Shown here piece by piece: positions 1 to 7,222 of a stretch of DNA of 12,887 bases (positions are counted from its first letter, which is position 1; the number at the start of each line of letters is the position of its first letter). This stretch comes from JANXVY01 sp031365425. GTDB lineage: Bacteria > Pseudomonadota > Alphaproteobacteria > Rhizobiales > Hyphomicrobiaceae. A program made the position numbers and the translations under genes. Location of the stretch: the NCBI GenBank assembly GCA_031365425.1, contig JANLYB010000325.1, positions 1-12,887 of the forward strand. The letters are read 5' to 3'. The notes under the pieces were generated by a model. The model did no database searches, was not told the origin of the DNA, and was given only the letters and a program-made list of their open reading frames with translations.

Positions 1-36
1 CGGGAAAACCGCTACACACTTGGTGGCGAACCCCTC

Positions 37-42
37 TATAGT
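37..42 (+). promoter_or_regulatory. Possible -10 element upstream of glyQ
   Basis: TATAGT sits 35 nt before the glyQ start in a short leader and resembles a sigma70-type -10 box. There is no convincing -35 at 16-18 nt upstream (the bases there read ACACAC); TTGGTG at 20-25 is too close. The call rests on the -10 likeness and its position only. Confidence 0.3.
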
Positions 43-77
43 CCGCGCAAATCACACTCACTCAAGACGGACAAGAC

Positions 78-1040
78 ATGGCCATCAAGACCGCCACCAA
101 GCCTGTGGCCTCCAAATCGCGCGCGGCGGCTCCCGCCGGGCTCGACCCGAAGCATTCCTTCCAGGACATGATCCTGACGCTGCAACAGTATTGGGCGGCG
201 CAAGGTTGCGCGATTTTGCAGCCCTACGACATGGAAGTCGGCGCGGGCACATTCCATCCGGCGACGACGTTGCGGGCGCTCGGCACGCGCCCGTGGAATG
301 CGGCCTACGTGCAGCCGTCGCGCCGACCCAAGGATGGCCGCTATGGCGAGAACCCGAACCGGTTGCAGCATTACTACCAGTTCCAGGTAATCATGAAGCC
401 GTCGCCGGCGGATATTCTGGACCTGTATCTGGGCAGTCTCGACGCCATCGGCATCGACACAAGCTTGAACGACATCCGTTTCGTCGAGGACGACTGGGAA
501 AGCCCAACGCTGGGCGCCTGGGGTTTGGGCTGGGAAGTCTGGTGCAACGGCATGGAAGTGACGCAATTCACCTATTTCCAGCAGGTCGGCGGCTATGACT
601 GTAACCCGGTGGCGGGCGAAATCACCTACGGACTCGAACGGCTTGCCATGTACGTTCAAGGCGTCGACCGTGTGTACGACCTCAACTTCAACGGCCGGAC
701 GGATGACCGCAAGCTGACCTATGGCGACGTATTCCTTCAGGCTGAGCAGGAGTATTCGCGCCACAACTTCGAGCACGCCAATACGGACATGCTTTTGACC
801 GCGTTCAGGGCTGCGGAAGCAGAGTGCCAGTCCCTGCTCGCCAAAGGCGACGACGGCGCCCGCCACCTGATGGCGCTGCCTGCCTACGACCAGTGCATCA
901 AGGCGAGCCACGTCTTCAATCTGCTGGACGCACGCGGCGTGATCTCGGTCACAGAGCGCCAGAGCTACATTCTGCGGGTGCGCGAACTGGCGAAGGCCTG
1001 CTGCGGGGCTTGGATCAAGACCGAGGGCGGCGGGGCTTGA
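78..1040 (+). CDS. glyQ: Glycyl-tRNA synthetase alpha subunit
   Basis: This is the alpha subunit of the bacterial alpha2-beta2 glycyl-tRNA synthetase, which charges tRNA-Gly with glycine in the cytoplasm. The class II catalytic core lies in this subunit. The protein (320 residues) shows the very conserved GlyQ stretches, including QPYDMEVGAGTFHPATTLRA near residue 50, then QPSRRPKDGRYGENPNRLQHYYQ, FVEDDWESPTLGAWGLGWEVW and GLERLAMYVQGVD. It is slightly longer than usual because about 25 Lys/Ala-rich residues precede the conserved HSFQDMILTL start. The ATG at 78 is the best upstream start, although the ribosome binding site is weak. The C-terminus converges with the zinc-ribbon gene, with only 5 nt between the two stop codons. 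Its partner glyS starts 835 nt further on. Identification is firm from the conserved motifs. Confidence 0.97.
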   Translation: MAIKTATKPVASKSRAAAPAGLDPKHSFQDMILTLQQYWAAQGCAILQPYDMEVGAGTFHPATTLRALGTRPWNAAYVQPSRRPKDGRYGENPNRLQHYYQFQVIMKPSPADILDLYLGSLDAIGIDTSLNDIRFVEDDWESPTLGAWGLGWEVWCNGMEVTQFTYFQQVGGYDCNPVAGEITYGLERLAMYVQGVDRVYDLNFNGRTDDRKLTYGDVFLQAEQEYSRHNFEHANTDMLLTAFRAAEAECQSLLAKGDDGARHLMALPAYDQCIKASHVFNLLDARGVISVTERQSYILRVRELAKACCGAWIKTEGGGA

Positions 1041-1045
1041 GGCGC

Positions 1046-1384
1046 TTACGTCCGGCACTTCTCCAGCCGCTTTTTGAGTTGCTTGACGGCGGCTTTGCGA
1101 CCGTCGTTTGGGGGCATGGTGGTGAGGCGGGCGATTTCGGCTTCAAGGTGGTGGATGTGAAACCGGCGGGTGCGCTCCTGCAGGGTGCGCCGCTCCTGTT
1201 CGAAGCGATGGAACGATAGGCGCAGTGTTTCCCAATCTTTCTCTCGCGTTTTGGGCGGAATGCGCAGCTTGTAGCCGATGCAGTCGCAGGCTTGTCCGCA
1301 CGACGGGCACTTGACATCTGGCGCATCGCTGGGGCGGCGCACCGCCATCCGGCAGGAAAAGCAGACCCAATCATAATTGCTCAC
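1046..1384 (-). CDS. Small zinc-ribbon protein with C-terminal coiled coil
   Basis: A 112-residue protein of unknown function. The N-terminus carries two CxxC knuckles (C8/C11 and C26/C29), the layout of a zinc ribbon, followed by two more cysteines (C33, C35). From about residue 48 onward the sequence is highly charged and Arg/Lys/Glu-rich with heptad-like Leu/Ile spacing, so a helical coiled coil is likely. The start is a GTG at 1384: an in-frame stop lies just upstream, and a strong purine run (GAGAGGGGGG) precedes it. No signal peptide or membrane segment is visible, so it should be cytoplasmic. It lies between glyQ and glyS on the opposite strand, which suggests an independent transcript. 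A zinc ribbon plus a basic helical tail would fit nucleic-acid or ribosome binding, but that is inference and I do not recognise a named family. Confidence 0.8.
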   Translation of the reverse strand: MSNYDWVCFSCRMAVRRPSDAPDVKCPSCGQACDCIGYKLRIPPKTREKDWETLRLSFHRFEQERRTLQERTRRFHIHHLEAEIARLTTMPPNDGRKAAVKQLKKRLEKCRT

Positions 1385-1462
1385 GCATCACCCCCCTCTC
1401 GCTTATAGCGCAGGCTGCAAAAATCGCATATCGAGGGGTGGTTCAAACACGGAGACCACGTC

Positions 1463-1678
1463 ATGTCTGCAGCCATTGCTGGCGCGCTTATCCTCGGGGT
1501 GCCGCTGCTCCTGCTCGAAGTCGTCCTACTGCGCAAGCAGCCGCGCGCGATCCTGCTGTTTTCGCTTGCGCTTTTGGTGGTCGGCCTGGGTTATCTCGCT
1601 GCCGTGGGCGCGACCGCCGACATCGCTCGCAGCCTGATGCCGGGACAGTTTCCGGCGGCGGCTGTGTCTAAGGTTTGA
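1463..1678 (+). CDS. Small two-helix membrane protein, unknown function
   Basis: A 71-residue protein that is almost entirely hydrophobic. Two membrane segments can be read at about residues 3-22 and 29-49, separated by a short basic loop (RKQPR), with a short tail of about 20 residues. The positive-inside rule puts the loop in the cytoplasm and both termini in the periplasm. The ATG at 1463 is preceded by GGAGA at 1451-1455, a good Shine-Dalgarno with 7 nt spacing, which supports real translation and this start. It lies between glyQ and glyS in the same direction as both. A hairpin cluster follows it before glyS. I do not recognise a family and infer no function. Confidence 0.65.
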   Translation: MSAAIAGALILGVPLLLLEVVLLRKQPRAILLFSLALLVVGLGYLAAVGATADIARSLMPGQFPAAAVSKV

Positions 1679-1700
1679 GACGTTGCTGTTCGCTTCGCGA

Positions 1701-1782
1701 TAAGGGCTGGCGCCCTTAACCCGCTCGAGGGGACACCCCTCGAACTCCCCGTTTTTCCAGACTAAGAAAGCGACTGGGTCGC
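1701..1782. repeat. Cluster of three short hairpins (REP-like, terminator-like)
   Basis: Three perfect inverted repeats follow one another: TAAGGGC/GCCCTTA (1701-1707, 1712-1718, 4-nt loop), TCGAGGGG/CCCCTCGA (1725-1732, 1736-1743, 3-nt loop) and GCGAC/GTCGC (1770-1774, 1778-1782). A run of five T lies at 1752-1756 after the second hairpin. GC-rich paired stems of this kind are commonly dispersed between genes in alphaproteobacteria. They could terminate the small membrane-protein transcript before glyS or act as a REP-type element; one window cannot show whether the unit recurs in the genome. Confidence 0.6.
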
Positions 1783-1875
1783 AGAACCGTCGCCTAGAAC
1801 CTCGATTTATCAACCCACCCGGCGCGATTGAGCGCTATGATCGACAATCCATTTCTAAATTAAGAGCCACGTCCG

Positions 1876-4041
1876 ATGTCCGAATTGCTGCTTGAACTGT
1901 TTTGCGAAGAAATTCCGGCCCGTCTGCAGACCAAGGCTGCGGAGGATTTGCAGCGGCTTATCGTGACCGGGCTCAATGCGCGTGGGCTTGAGACGGGGGC
2001 GGCACGGTCGTTCGCGACACCGCGGCGGCTGGCGCTGGTTATAAAGGGTGTTCCAGCCAAGTCGCCTGCGCTCAGCGAAGAGAAGAAGGGGCCGCGCGTC
2101 GGTGCGCCCGAGGGGGCGTTGCAGGGCTTCCTCAAATCGGCGGGGCTGGCGTCTATCGACAAGGCCTTGATCGTGCACGACGAGAAGAAGGGCGATTTCT
2201 ATGTCGCCAAAATCGAGAAGCCGGGCCGCAAGGCGGGCGAGATCATCGCCGAGACGGTGGCCGACGTGGTGGCAAAGTTCCCCTGGCCGAAGACGCAGCG
2301 TTGGGGGGCGGGCGAGCTACGCTGGATTCGTCCACTGCGGTCGATCGTGTGTATTCTGGGCGGGCAGATCGTGCCGTTCACCATCGCAGATGTGACGAGC
2401 GGGAACGAGACGCGCGGGCACCGTTTCCATGGCAATGCACCGTTTGCGGTCAAGAACTTCGACGACTACGTGGATAAGCTTCGCGAGCGAAAGGTCATCC
2501 TGGACGCCGCCGACCGGGTCGATGCAATCCGGGAGCAGGCGCGCGCGGTCGCTAAAGCTGCCAGCCTCGCCTTGGTCGAGGACGAGGCATTGCTGAGCGA
2601 GAATGCCGGGTTGACGGAATGGCCGACCGTCCTCATGGGGACGTTCGACGCAGATTTCCTCGAAGTCCCGGCCGAGTGCCTGACGACATCGATGAAGCAG
2701 CATCAGAAGTGCTTTTCGCTGGAAGCGGGCGAAGGCCAAGCCCTCGCCAACAAGTTTCTGCTCGTTTCCAATCTGATCGCGGCGGACGGCGGCACGCAGA
2801 TCACGAGCGGCAACGAGAAGGTTATCCGCGCCCGGTTGTCGGACGCTAAGTTCTTCTACGATCAGGACTTGCGCCGCACACTTCCGGCGATGGCGCATGA
2901 TCTCGCGTCGATCACGTTCCATGACAAGCTTGGCACGCAAGCCGACCGGGTGGAGCGGATCACTGAATTGGCGCGCAAAATCGCAGGCAGCGTAGATGCG
3001 GAACCGGATTTGGCGGGCCGCGCGGCGCAACTTTGCAAGGCCGACCTCGTGTCGGGCATGGTCGGCGAGTTTCCCGAGTTGCAGGGGCTGATGGGGTGTT
3101 ACTACGCACACGCTGAGCACACCGACCCCAAGATCGCGCAGGCCATTGCCGAGCATTATAAGCCCAAGGGCGCCGGCGACAGCGTGCCGGTCGAGCCGGT
3201 GTCGATTGCGGTAGCGCTCGCCGACAAGCTCGATACGCTGGTTGGATTCTGGGCCATAAACGAGCGCCCCACGGGATCGGGCGACCCTTATCAGTTGCGC
3301 CGCGCCGCGTTAGGCGTGATCCGCATCGTGCTGGAAAACGATCTGCGGCTGCCGCTCGTTGGACTGACCCAGACCTGGGCTCAGGGTTTCAGAAAGGCTG
3401 GAGTGGATATGTCGTTCTGGGATGGGTTAGCCAACCTGGACGATGAACTCACCGAGTCCGGGAAGCGCCCGGGCAAGAAGCCTGTCGAGCACTCCGGCGA
3501 GGAGGAACTGGCAGCCCACTTGCTCGCGTTCTTCCACGAACGCCTGAAGGTTTACCTGCGCGATTTAGGTGCGCGGCATGATCTGATCGACGCGGTGCTT
3601 TCGCGGGGACAGCAGGACGATCTCGCCCTCATCGCCAAGCGTATCGATGCGTTGACCGATCTGCTAAAGACCGAAGACGGGGCGAACCTGCTGGCCGGTG
3701 TGAAGCGGGCGTCCAACATCCTCGCCATCGAGGAAAAAAAAGAGAAGACCAGCTTTGCCGGTGCGGTCGATCCGGCCCTGCTGGCTGTTCCCGAAGAACA
3801 ATTGCTGTATGTCGCGGTCACGAAGGTTGCCAACGATACCCGTAAAGCCATCGACGTCGAACGCTTCGACGGCGCGATGCGGGCGCTGGCCGAACTTCGC
3901 GAGCCGGTGGACGCGTTCTTTGACAAGGTGACGGTCAACGATGCCGATCCAGCGCTCCGCAAGAACCGGCTCACTCTGCTGTCGCAGATCCGCGCTGCAA
4001 CCAGCAATGTCGCAGATTTTTCAAAGATTGCGGGGGCTTAG
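1876..4041 (+). CDS. glyS: Glycyl-tRNA synthetase beta subunit
   Basis: This is the beta subunit of the tetrameric glycyl-tRNA synthetase, which supplies tRNA recognition to the catalytic alpha subunit encoded by glyQ. The 721-residue length is close to the family norm. The N-terminus (MSELLLELFCEEIPAR) is the canonical GlyS opening and fixes the ATG at 1876. Further conserved stretches include RWGAGELRWIRPLRSIV, EVPAECLTTSMKQHQKCF, NEKVIRARLSDAKFFYDQDL and ERPTGSGDPYQLRRAALGVIRI. The last quarter matches the DALR-like anticodon-binding region, including GVKRASNILAIEEKK. The ribosome binding site is modest (AAGAG, 9 nt before the ATG). The gene is complete and ends about 50 nt before the convergent anti-sigma gene. 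Identification is firm; the separation from glyQ is the only unusual aspect. Confidence 0.97.
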   Translation: MSELLLELFCEEIPARLQTKAAEDLQRLIVTGLNARGLETGAARSFATPRRLALVIKGVPAKSPALSEEKKGPRVGAPEGALQGFLKSAGLASIDKALIVHDEKKGDFYVAKIEKPGRKAGEIIAETVADVVAKFPWPKTQRWGAGELRWIRPLRSIVCILGGQIVPFTIADVTSGNETRGHRFHGNAPFAVKNFDDYVDKLRERKVILDAADRVDAIREQARAVAKAASLALVEDEALLSENAGLTEWPTVLMGTFDADFLEVPAECLTTSMKQHQKCFSLEAGEGQALANKFLLVSNLIAADGGTQITSGNEKVIRARLSDAKFFYDQDLRRTLPAMAHDLASITFHDKLGTQADRVERITELARKIAGSVDAEPDLAGRAAQLCKADLVSGMVGEFPELQGLMGCYYAHAEHTDPKIAQAIAEHYKPKGAGDSVPVEPVSIAVALADKLDTLVGFWAINERPTGSGDPYQLRRAALGVIRIVLENDLRLPLVGLTQTWAQGFRKAGVDMSFWDGLANLDDELTESGKRPGKKPVEHSGEEELAAHLLAFFHERLKVYLRDLGARHDLIDAVLSRGQQDDLALIAKRIDALTDLLKTEDGANLLAGVKRASNILAIEEKKEKTSFAGAVDPALLAVPEEQLLYVAVTKVANDTRKAIDVERFDGAMRALAELREPVDAFFDKVTVNDADPALRKNRLTLLSQIRAATSNVADFSKIAGA

Positions 4042-4082
4042 GCGCCGCGCACTTAGGTCGCCGCAGCCAACCACAATCTAGG

Positions 4083-4110
4083 AAAAAATGCTCTACAGCA
4101 GCTCCTGTAG
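4083..4110 (-). terminator. Possible intrinsic terminator of the sigma/anti-sigma operon
   Basis: On the minus strand CTACAG/CTGTAG forms a 6-bp stem with a 6-nt loop (4105-4110 and 4093-4098) that overlaps the anti-sigma stop codon. A run of six T follows four bases later (4083-4088). The stem is short and the T run is not immediately adjacent, so this is a moderate-to-weak call. Its place at the end of a convergent gene supports it. Confidence 0.35.
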
Positions 4111-4863
4111 CTGGCGAAGCTCAGCTTGGTTCAGGTCGGAGACGGCCCAGATCACGATGCCGTCGCGGGTCCAGGTGAGCAAGTTGTAGCCGTTGCGCAG
4201 GCTGAGGGCTGGCGCGCTGTCGGGCTCGCCCTTAGCCGGCCACATATAGACATTCACCCAGTGAGCGTTGCGTTTGTAGACAACGACGCCGACGCGCTTG
4301 TCGCCGATGTAGTCGAGGCGGCCGCCAATCAGGGGAAAGCCTTGGGACCTCAGATCTTTGACGTTGGGGGAGACGTCGATGCGGCCTGCAAACCAGGGCT
4401 TCACGGTGTGGGTGTCTGAGGAGGCAACCTGGATTGGATTATCTTGCACCAGCGCACGCACGTGGGCTTGCATCACGTCTTGTGCGACTTGACCGGTGCG
4501 TAGCGCGATCTGGGATGCCTGCCAGCCGCCGGCGGCTGAGAGGACGCAGGCAACCAGGACGGCGGCTGCCTGCATCAATGGCCGGGGAATCGCAAACCGG
4601 CGTGGGGCAGGCTGATGGCGCGTGTGCGCGACGGCGCGTAAATCCTCGCTATCGAGGGCCGCCAAGACACGCGCCTGCAGGTCGGCTGGACCTTGCATAA
4701 CGCCTCCTTCGGCGATATGGCGGGCGAGGTTTGCGTCATCGTCCAGGGCTTGCGCGCAGGCGCCACACGCCGCGATGTGGTCGGCGACGGCACGCCGTTC
4801 CAGCGACGACAACTCGCCGTCGCGGAAGGGGCCGATCAAGGGGCTGATTTTGTCGCAACTCAT
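4093..4863 (-). CDS. Membrane-bound zinc-finger anti-sigma factor of the ECF sigma
   Basis: A 256-residue anti-sigma factor expected to hold the neighbouring ECF sigma factor inactive at the inner membrane. The cytoplasmic N-terminus has the zf-HC2-type signature H29-x3-C33-x2-C36 plus an early C3, the zinc-binding anti-sigma fold. A single membrane helix spans about residues 97-114, and residues 120-256 should be periplasmic and sense the signal. That domain carries the stretch HTVKPWFAGRIDVSP and the following GFPLIGGRLDYI, which I recognise from ECF-associated anti-sigma factors. The start codon overlaps the sigma stop (ATGA), indicating translational coupling and equal output of the pair. 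The activating signal cannot be read. Because HxxxCxxC proteins can respond to redox as well as proteolysis, both remain possible. Confidence 0.88.
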   Translation of the reverse strand: MSCDKISPLIGPFRDGELSSLERRAVADHIAACGACAQALDDDANLARHIAEGGVMQGPADLQARVLAALDSEDLRAVAHTRHQPAPRRFAIPRPLMQAAAVLVACVLSAAGGWQASQIALRTGQVAQDVMQAHVRALVQDNPIQVASSDTHTVKPWFAGRIDVSPNVKDLRSQGFPLIGGRLDYIGDKRVGVVVYKRNAHWVNVYMWPAKGEPDSAPALSLRNGYNLLTWTRDGIVIWAVSDLNQAELRQLQELL

Positions 4864-5429
4864 TTATAGCGTTCCTTTTTTTCTTGCGCCAATACCGCTC
4901 CCCGCAGGCGGTCGCGGGCTCGCGACAGACGCGACATTACGGTGCCGACGGGCACACCGGTCAGGCCTGCGATGTCGCGATAGGACATTTCTTCGATCTC
5001 GCGCAGCACGAGGACTTCGCGATAGAGCGGGGGCAATTCGCCCAGCGCCGACATGACGGCAGCACGGTCACTGGCTGCGATCATATGCTGTTCGGCGGAC
5101 GGGTCTTCGCTTTGCAACTGTGCTTCGCCGTATTCGTCGCCGTCTTTGGCGTGAAACGCTTCGTCGAAGGACACCACGTTGCTCAGCCGCTTGCGTTGAC
5201 CCAGGAACGTGAAGGCGCAGTTACGGACGATGGCGAGCAGCCAGGGTTTGAAGGTGTCGCCGTGGTAGCTGTCGAAAGCGCGATAGGCGCGGACGTAGGC
5301 GTCCTGGACGATGTCGTCGGCGTCGGTATGCGAGCGCACGAGCCAATACGCGAGTGTGAACGCGGCTGCCATGTGGGGCACCGCCAGGGCTTCAAAGCTC
5401 GACCGCCTGCTCATGCCCGCGGCTCCCAT
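4860..5429 (-). CDS. ECF-type RNA polymerase sigma factor
   Basis: A 189-residue extracytoplasmic-function sigma factor that would direct RNA polymerase to a small stress regulon. Region 2 is clear at about residues 15-80 (DADDIVQDAYVRAYRAFDSY, then FKPWLLAIVRN), and region 4 at about 125-177 has the helix-turn-helix (LPPLYREVLVLREIEEMSYR, then VPVGTVMSRLSRARDRLR). There is no region 3, as is normal for ECFs. The ATG at 5429 follows AGGAAGAGA by one base; an ATG five codons in, behind GGGAG, is an alternative. It is first in a two-gene operon with its anti-sigma factor. The divergent spacer contains a candidate autoregulated promoter. The association with an anti-sigma of this kind and a nearby SrpA-type catalase resembles a recurring proteobacterial ECF arrangement; the exact ECF subgroup is my recollection, not shown here. 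Confidence 0.93.
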   Translation of the reverse strand: MGAAGMSRRSSFEALAVPHMAAAFTLAYWLVRSHTDADDIVQDAYVRAYRAFDSYHGDTFKPWLLAIVRNCAFTFLGQRKRLSNVVSFDEAFHAKDGDEYGEAQLQSEDPSAEQHMIAASDRAAVMSALGELPPLYREVLVLREIEEMSYRDIAGLTGVPVGTVMSRLSRARDRLRGAVLAQEKKERYK

Positions 5430-5442
5430 GTCTCTCTTCCTG

Positions 5443-5477
5443 CAAAAGTCTTGGTCGTCTTCAGGTCAGGACTTTTG
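5443..5477 (-). promoter_or_regulatory. Stem-loop in the ECF sigma leader next to its ribosome binding site
   Basis: CAAAAGTC (5443-5450) and GACTTTTG (5470-5477) form a perfect 8-bp inverted repeat with a 19-nt loop. In the minus-strand transcript the stem ends 13 nt before the sigma start codon, directly against the AGGA ribosome binding site. It could influence translation of the sigma factor, but the stem is only moderately stable. A second GC-rich stem, CCGGCG/CGCCGG (5481-5486, 5491-5496), lies further upstream in the same leader. Confidence 0.4.
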
Positions 5478-5556
5478 GATCCGGCGCTCGCGCCGGCGCC
5501 TCTTCGGCGGTCCGGTCAGCCAACGCGCCGCCGGCTGCAACATCGCCTGTACGACC

Positions 5557-5586
5557 CAAGACTCCTGTGCCCGGTCGTTTATTCCC
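5557..5586 (-). promoter_or_regulatory. Candidate ECF promoter for the sigma/anti-sigma operon
   Basis: On the minus strand GGGAATAA (5586 down to 5579), 16 nt and GTCTTG (5562 down to 5557) have the -35/-10 layout of ECF promoters. The same GGGAAT, 18 nt, GTC pattern occurs on the plus strand at 5620-5649. I found it nowhere else when scanning the window by eye. The transcript would start near 5550 and carry a leader of about 120 nt. Autoregulation is typical of ECF operons, so the neighbouring sigma factor is the natural candidate. Confidence 0.5.
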
Positions 5587-5619
5587 GATAATTCAAACGC
5601 TACATAATTATTTTTGCGA

Positions 5620-5649
5620 GGGAATTTTCGCGTTGACCGCTGAGTCATC
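5620..5649 (+). promoter_or_regulatory. Candidate ECF promoter for the hydrolase-TPR operon
   Basis: GGGAATTT (5620-5627), 16 nt and GTCATC (5644-5649) match the divergent promoter candidate in -35 core, spacing and GTC of the -10. Transcription would begin roughly 60 nt before the hydrolase ATG. The match to the sigma operon's own promoter suggests the hydrolase and TPR genes are targets of the adjacent ECF sigma factor. This is inference from two sites. Confidence 0.5.
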
Positions 5650-5714
5650 GCGTCATGACGGATCGTATCGGTTGTGATCAGTCACCAATGGATTTCTTCT
5701 GAGGAGTGTGACGC

Positions 5715-6683
5715 ATGTTTCTTCCCTCGCGCCGCGACGTGATCCTGTCGGCGGGCCTTGCCGCAGCCCTTGGTATGACCCAACGCCTTGCCATCGTCAG
5801 CCCAGCGACCGCACAAACGACGCCCGATCCCGCGAGCGGCTTTAAAAGCTACAGGATCGGGTCGGTCGAGGTGATGGCACTTTACGATGGGATTTGGGAA
5901 AAGCCGCACGATCCGGCGTTCATCAAGAATGCCTCAGTCGAGGATGTTAAAGGCGCGATGGCCGCTGCTGGCTTGCCGGCCGATTTCGTCTCCATTCCGC
6001 TGACGGTCGTCGCGTTGAAGATCGGCGACAAAACCATTTTGTGCGATAGCGGTTCGGGCGGGCAGTGGCAGCCGACGGCTGGTAAATTGACGGCGAACAT
6101 GAAGGCAGCTGGGATCGATCCGGCCTCGATTTCGACAATCCTGATCTCGCATTTCCACCCCGACCATATCTATGGTCTCATGGCCAAGGACACCAATGCG
6201 CCGGTGTTTCCCAACGCCGAAGTCGTCGTAAATGCGGGCGAATATAAATGGTGGACGGAAACCGGGCGCGTCGAGAAGCTGCCTGAAGCGCGCAAAAAGC
6301 TCGGCCAGCGAGTCAACGACGTGTTCCCTGCGTGGAAGAACATCCGTCAGGTAGAGGGCGATGTGGAAGTCGCGCCCGGCGTGCGGTTCGTGGCAGCTCC
6401 CGGCCATACTGCGGGACATGTCGCTTTCCATCTTTCGTCGGGCGATCAACAGCTGATGATTTCCAACGATACGGCTTATGTGCCCGCGCTCACGGCGGCG
6501 CATCCGGGCTGGCACGGTGCCTACGATCAGGACGGGCCGCTGGCGGAAGCCTCGCGGCGGCGTGTGCTGGATCGGGTCATCGCCGACAAGATGATGATCT
6601 GCGGCGCACATTTTCCGTTCCCAGGCGCTGCCAGCATTCTCAAGGACGGCGACGGTTATGCCGTCGTGCCAATGAAAGCGTGA
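5715..6683 (+). CDS. Tat-exported metallo-beta-lactamase-fold hydrolase
   Basis: A 322-residue metallo-beta-lactamase-superfamily hydrolase, likely periplasmic. The N-terminus has a twin-arginine signal (S5-R6-R7-D8-V9 followed by a hydrophobic stretch) with a probable cleavage after ATA near residue 33. Export by Tat implies folding and metal loading in the cytoplasm. All metal ligands of the fold are visible: H146-x-H148-x-D150-H151, H231 in PGHTAGH, D252 and H299 in GAHFPFPG. The dinuclear site therefore looks intact, and H151 plus H299 fit a two-metal enzyme. The substrate cannot be told; lactonase, quorum-quenching and beta-lactamase-like enzymes share these motifs. The ATG follows GAGGAG by 8 nt. 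It is first in an operon with a secreted TPR protein and sits opposite the ECF sigma pair. Antibiotic resistance should not be assumed. Confidence 0.9.
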   Translation: MFLPSRRDVILSAGLAAALGMTQRLAIVSPATAQTTPDPASGFKSYRIGSVEVMALYDGIWEKPHDPAFIKNASVEDVKGAMAAAGLPADFVSIPLTVVALKIGDKTILCDSGSGGQWQPTAGKLTANMKAAGIDPASISTILISHFHPDHIYGLMAKDTNAPVFPNAEVVVNAGEYKWWTETGRVEKLPEARKKLGQRVNDVFPAWKNIRQVEGDVEVAPGVRFVAAPGHTAGHVAFHLSSGDQQLMISNDTAYVPALTAAHPGWHGAYDQDGPLAEASRRRVLDRVIADKMMICGAHFPFPGAASILKDGDGYAVVPMKA

Positions 6684-6698
6684 GTTGTGGAGAAAAGG

Positions 6699-7196
6699 AT
6701 GCCCGGTATTTCAAAAACGTCGACGCGCTTGATTTCGCGCGTTGCATTGCTGGCTATGCTGGCAATTGCAGGGGGCACTATTTCGGCGCCCCCAGCGTTC
6801 GCCGTCGACACGATTACTTCGCTGGACGCACCCGATCTCACGTCTGTCCGCGCCAAGATCAAAGCCAAAGACTGGCCGGGGGCACTAGCGGAACTGACGG
6901 CCATCGCCGACACGGCGCAGCATGCCGACGTTTATAATCTGCTGGGGTTCGTCAATCGCAACATGGGGGCTCATAAGACGGCCCTCACCTTCTACCAGAA
7001 GGCGCTCGACTACGATCCCAACCACAAGGGGGCCCATGAGTATCTCGGCGAGCTCTTCGTGAAAGTCGGCAACATGACCAAGGCGCACGAGCACGAGGTC
7101 GTACTGGCGCGGCTGTGTCCCAAAGGGTGCGAAGAACTGGAGGACTTGCGCAAGGCCATAGCATCCGGCCCCGGCACAGCCGCAATGACGAATTGA
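6699..7196 (+). CDS. Secreted tetratricopeptide-repeat protein
   Basis: A 165-residue exported protein with TPR repeats, which usually mediate protein-protein contacts. A Sec-type signal peptide covers residues 1-35 (basic start, hydrophobic core, AFA before the cut). Helical repeats follow at about residues 43-143; the clearest is DVYNLLGFVNRNMGAHKTAL with the ALDYDPNH end. Near the C-terminus is C140-P-K-G-C144 followed by EELEDLRKAI. Two cysteines this close in an exported protein could form a disulfide or bind a cofactor. The ATG at 6699 is preferred over an upstream GTG (6687) because GGAG lies 6 nt before it and the signal peptide then has normal length. The gene begins 15 nt after the hydrolase stop, so the two are probably co-transcribed and may act together in the periplasm. 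Confidence 0.82.
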   Translation: MPGISKTSTRLISRVALLAMLAIAGGTISAPPAFAVDTITSLDAPDLTSVRAKIKAKDWPGALAELTAIADTAQHADVYNLLGFVNRNMGAHKTALTFYQKALDYDPNHKGAHEYLGELFVKVGNMTKAHEHEVVLARLCPKGCEELEDLRKAIASGPGTAAMTN

Positions 7197-7222
7197 GGCG
7201 ATAGCGTTCATCAAAAATTATT

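Noticed and set aside
36..1058. Long open frame on the minus strand across glyQ
   Set aside because: It is antisense to a firmly identified gene, has no family likeness, and is explained by GC-rich codon bias leaving few stops in that frame.
2317..3156. Long minus-strand open frame inside glyS
   Set aside because: It is fully covered by glyS, has no recognisable motifs and no ribosome binding site context; it is a shadow of the real gene.
5715..6683. Reading the hydrolase as an antibiotic-resistance metallo-beta-lactamase
   Set aside because: The fold and metal ligands are shared by many hydrolases; nothing in the sequence or context points to beta-lactam turnover.
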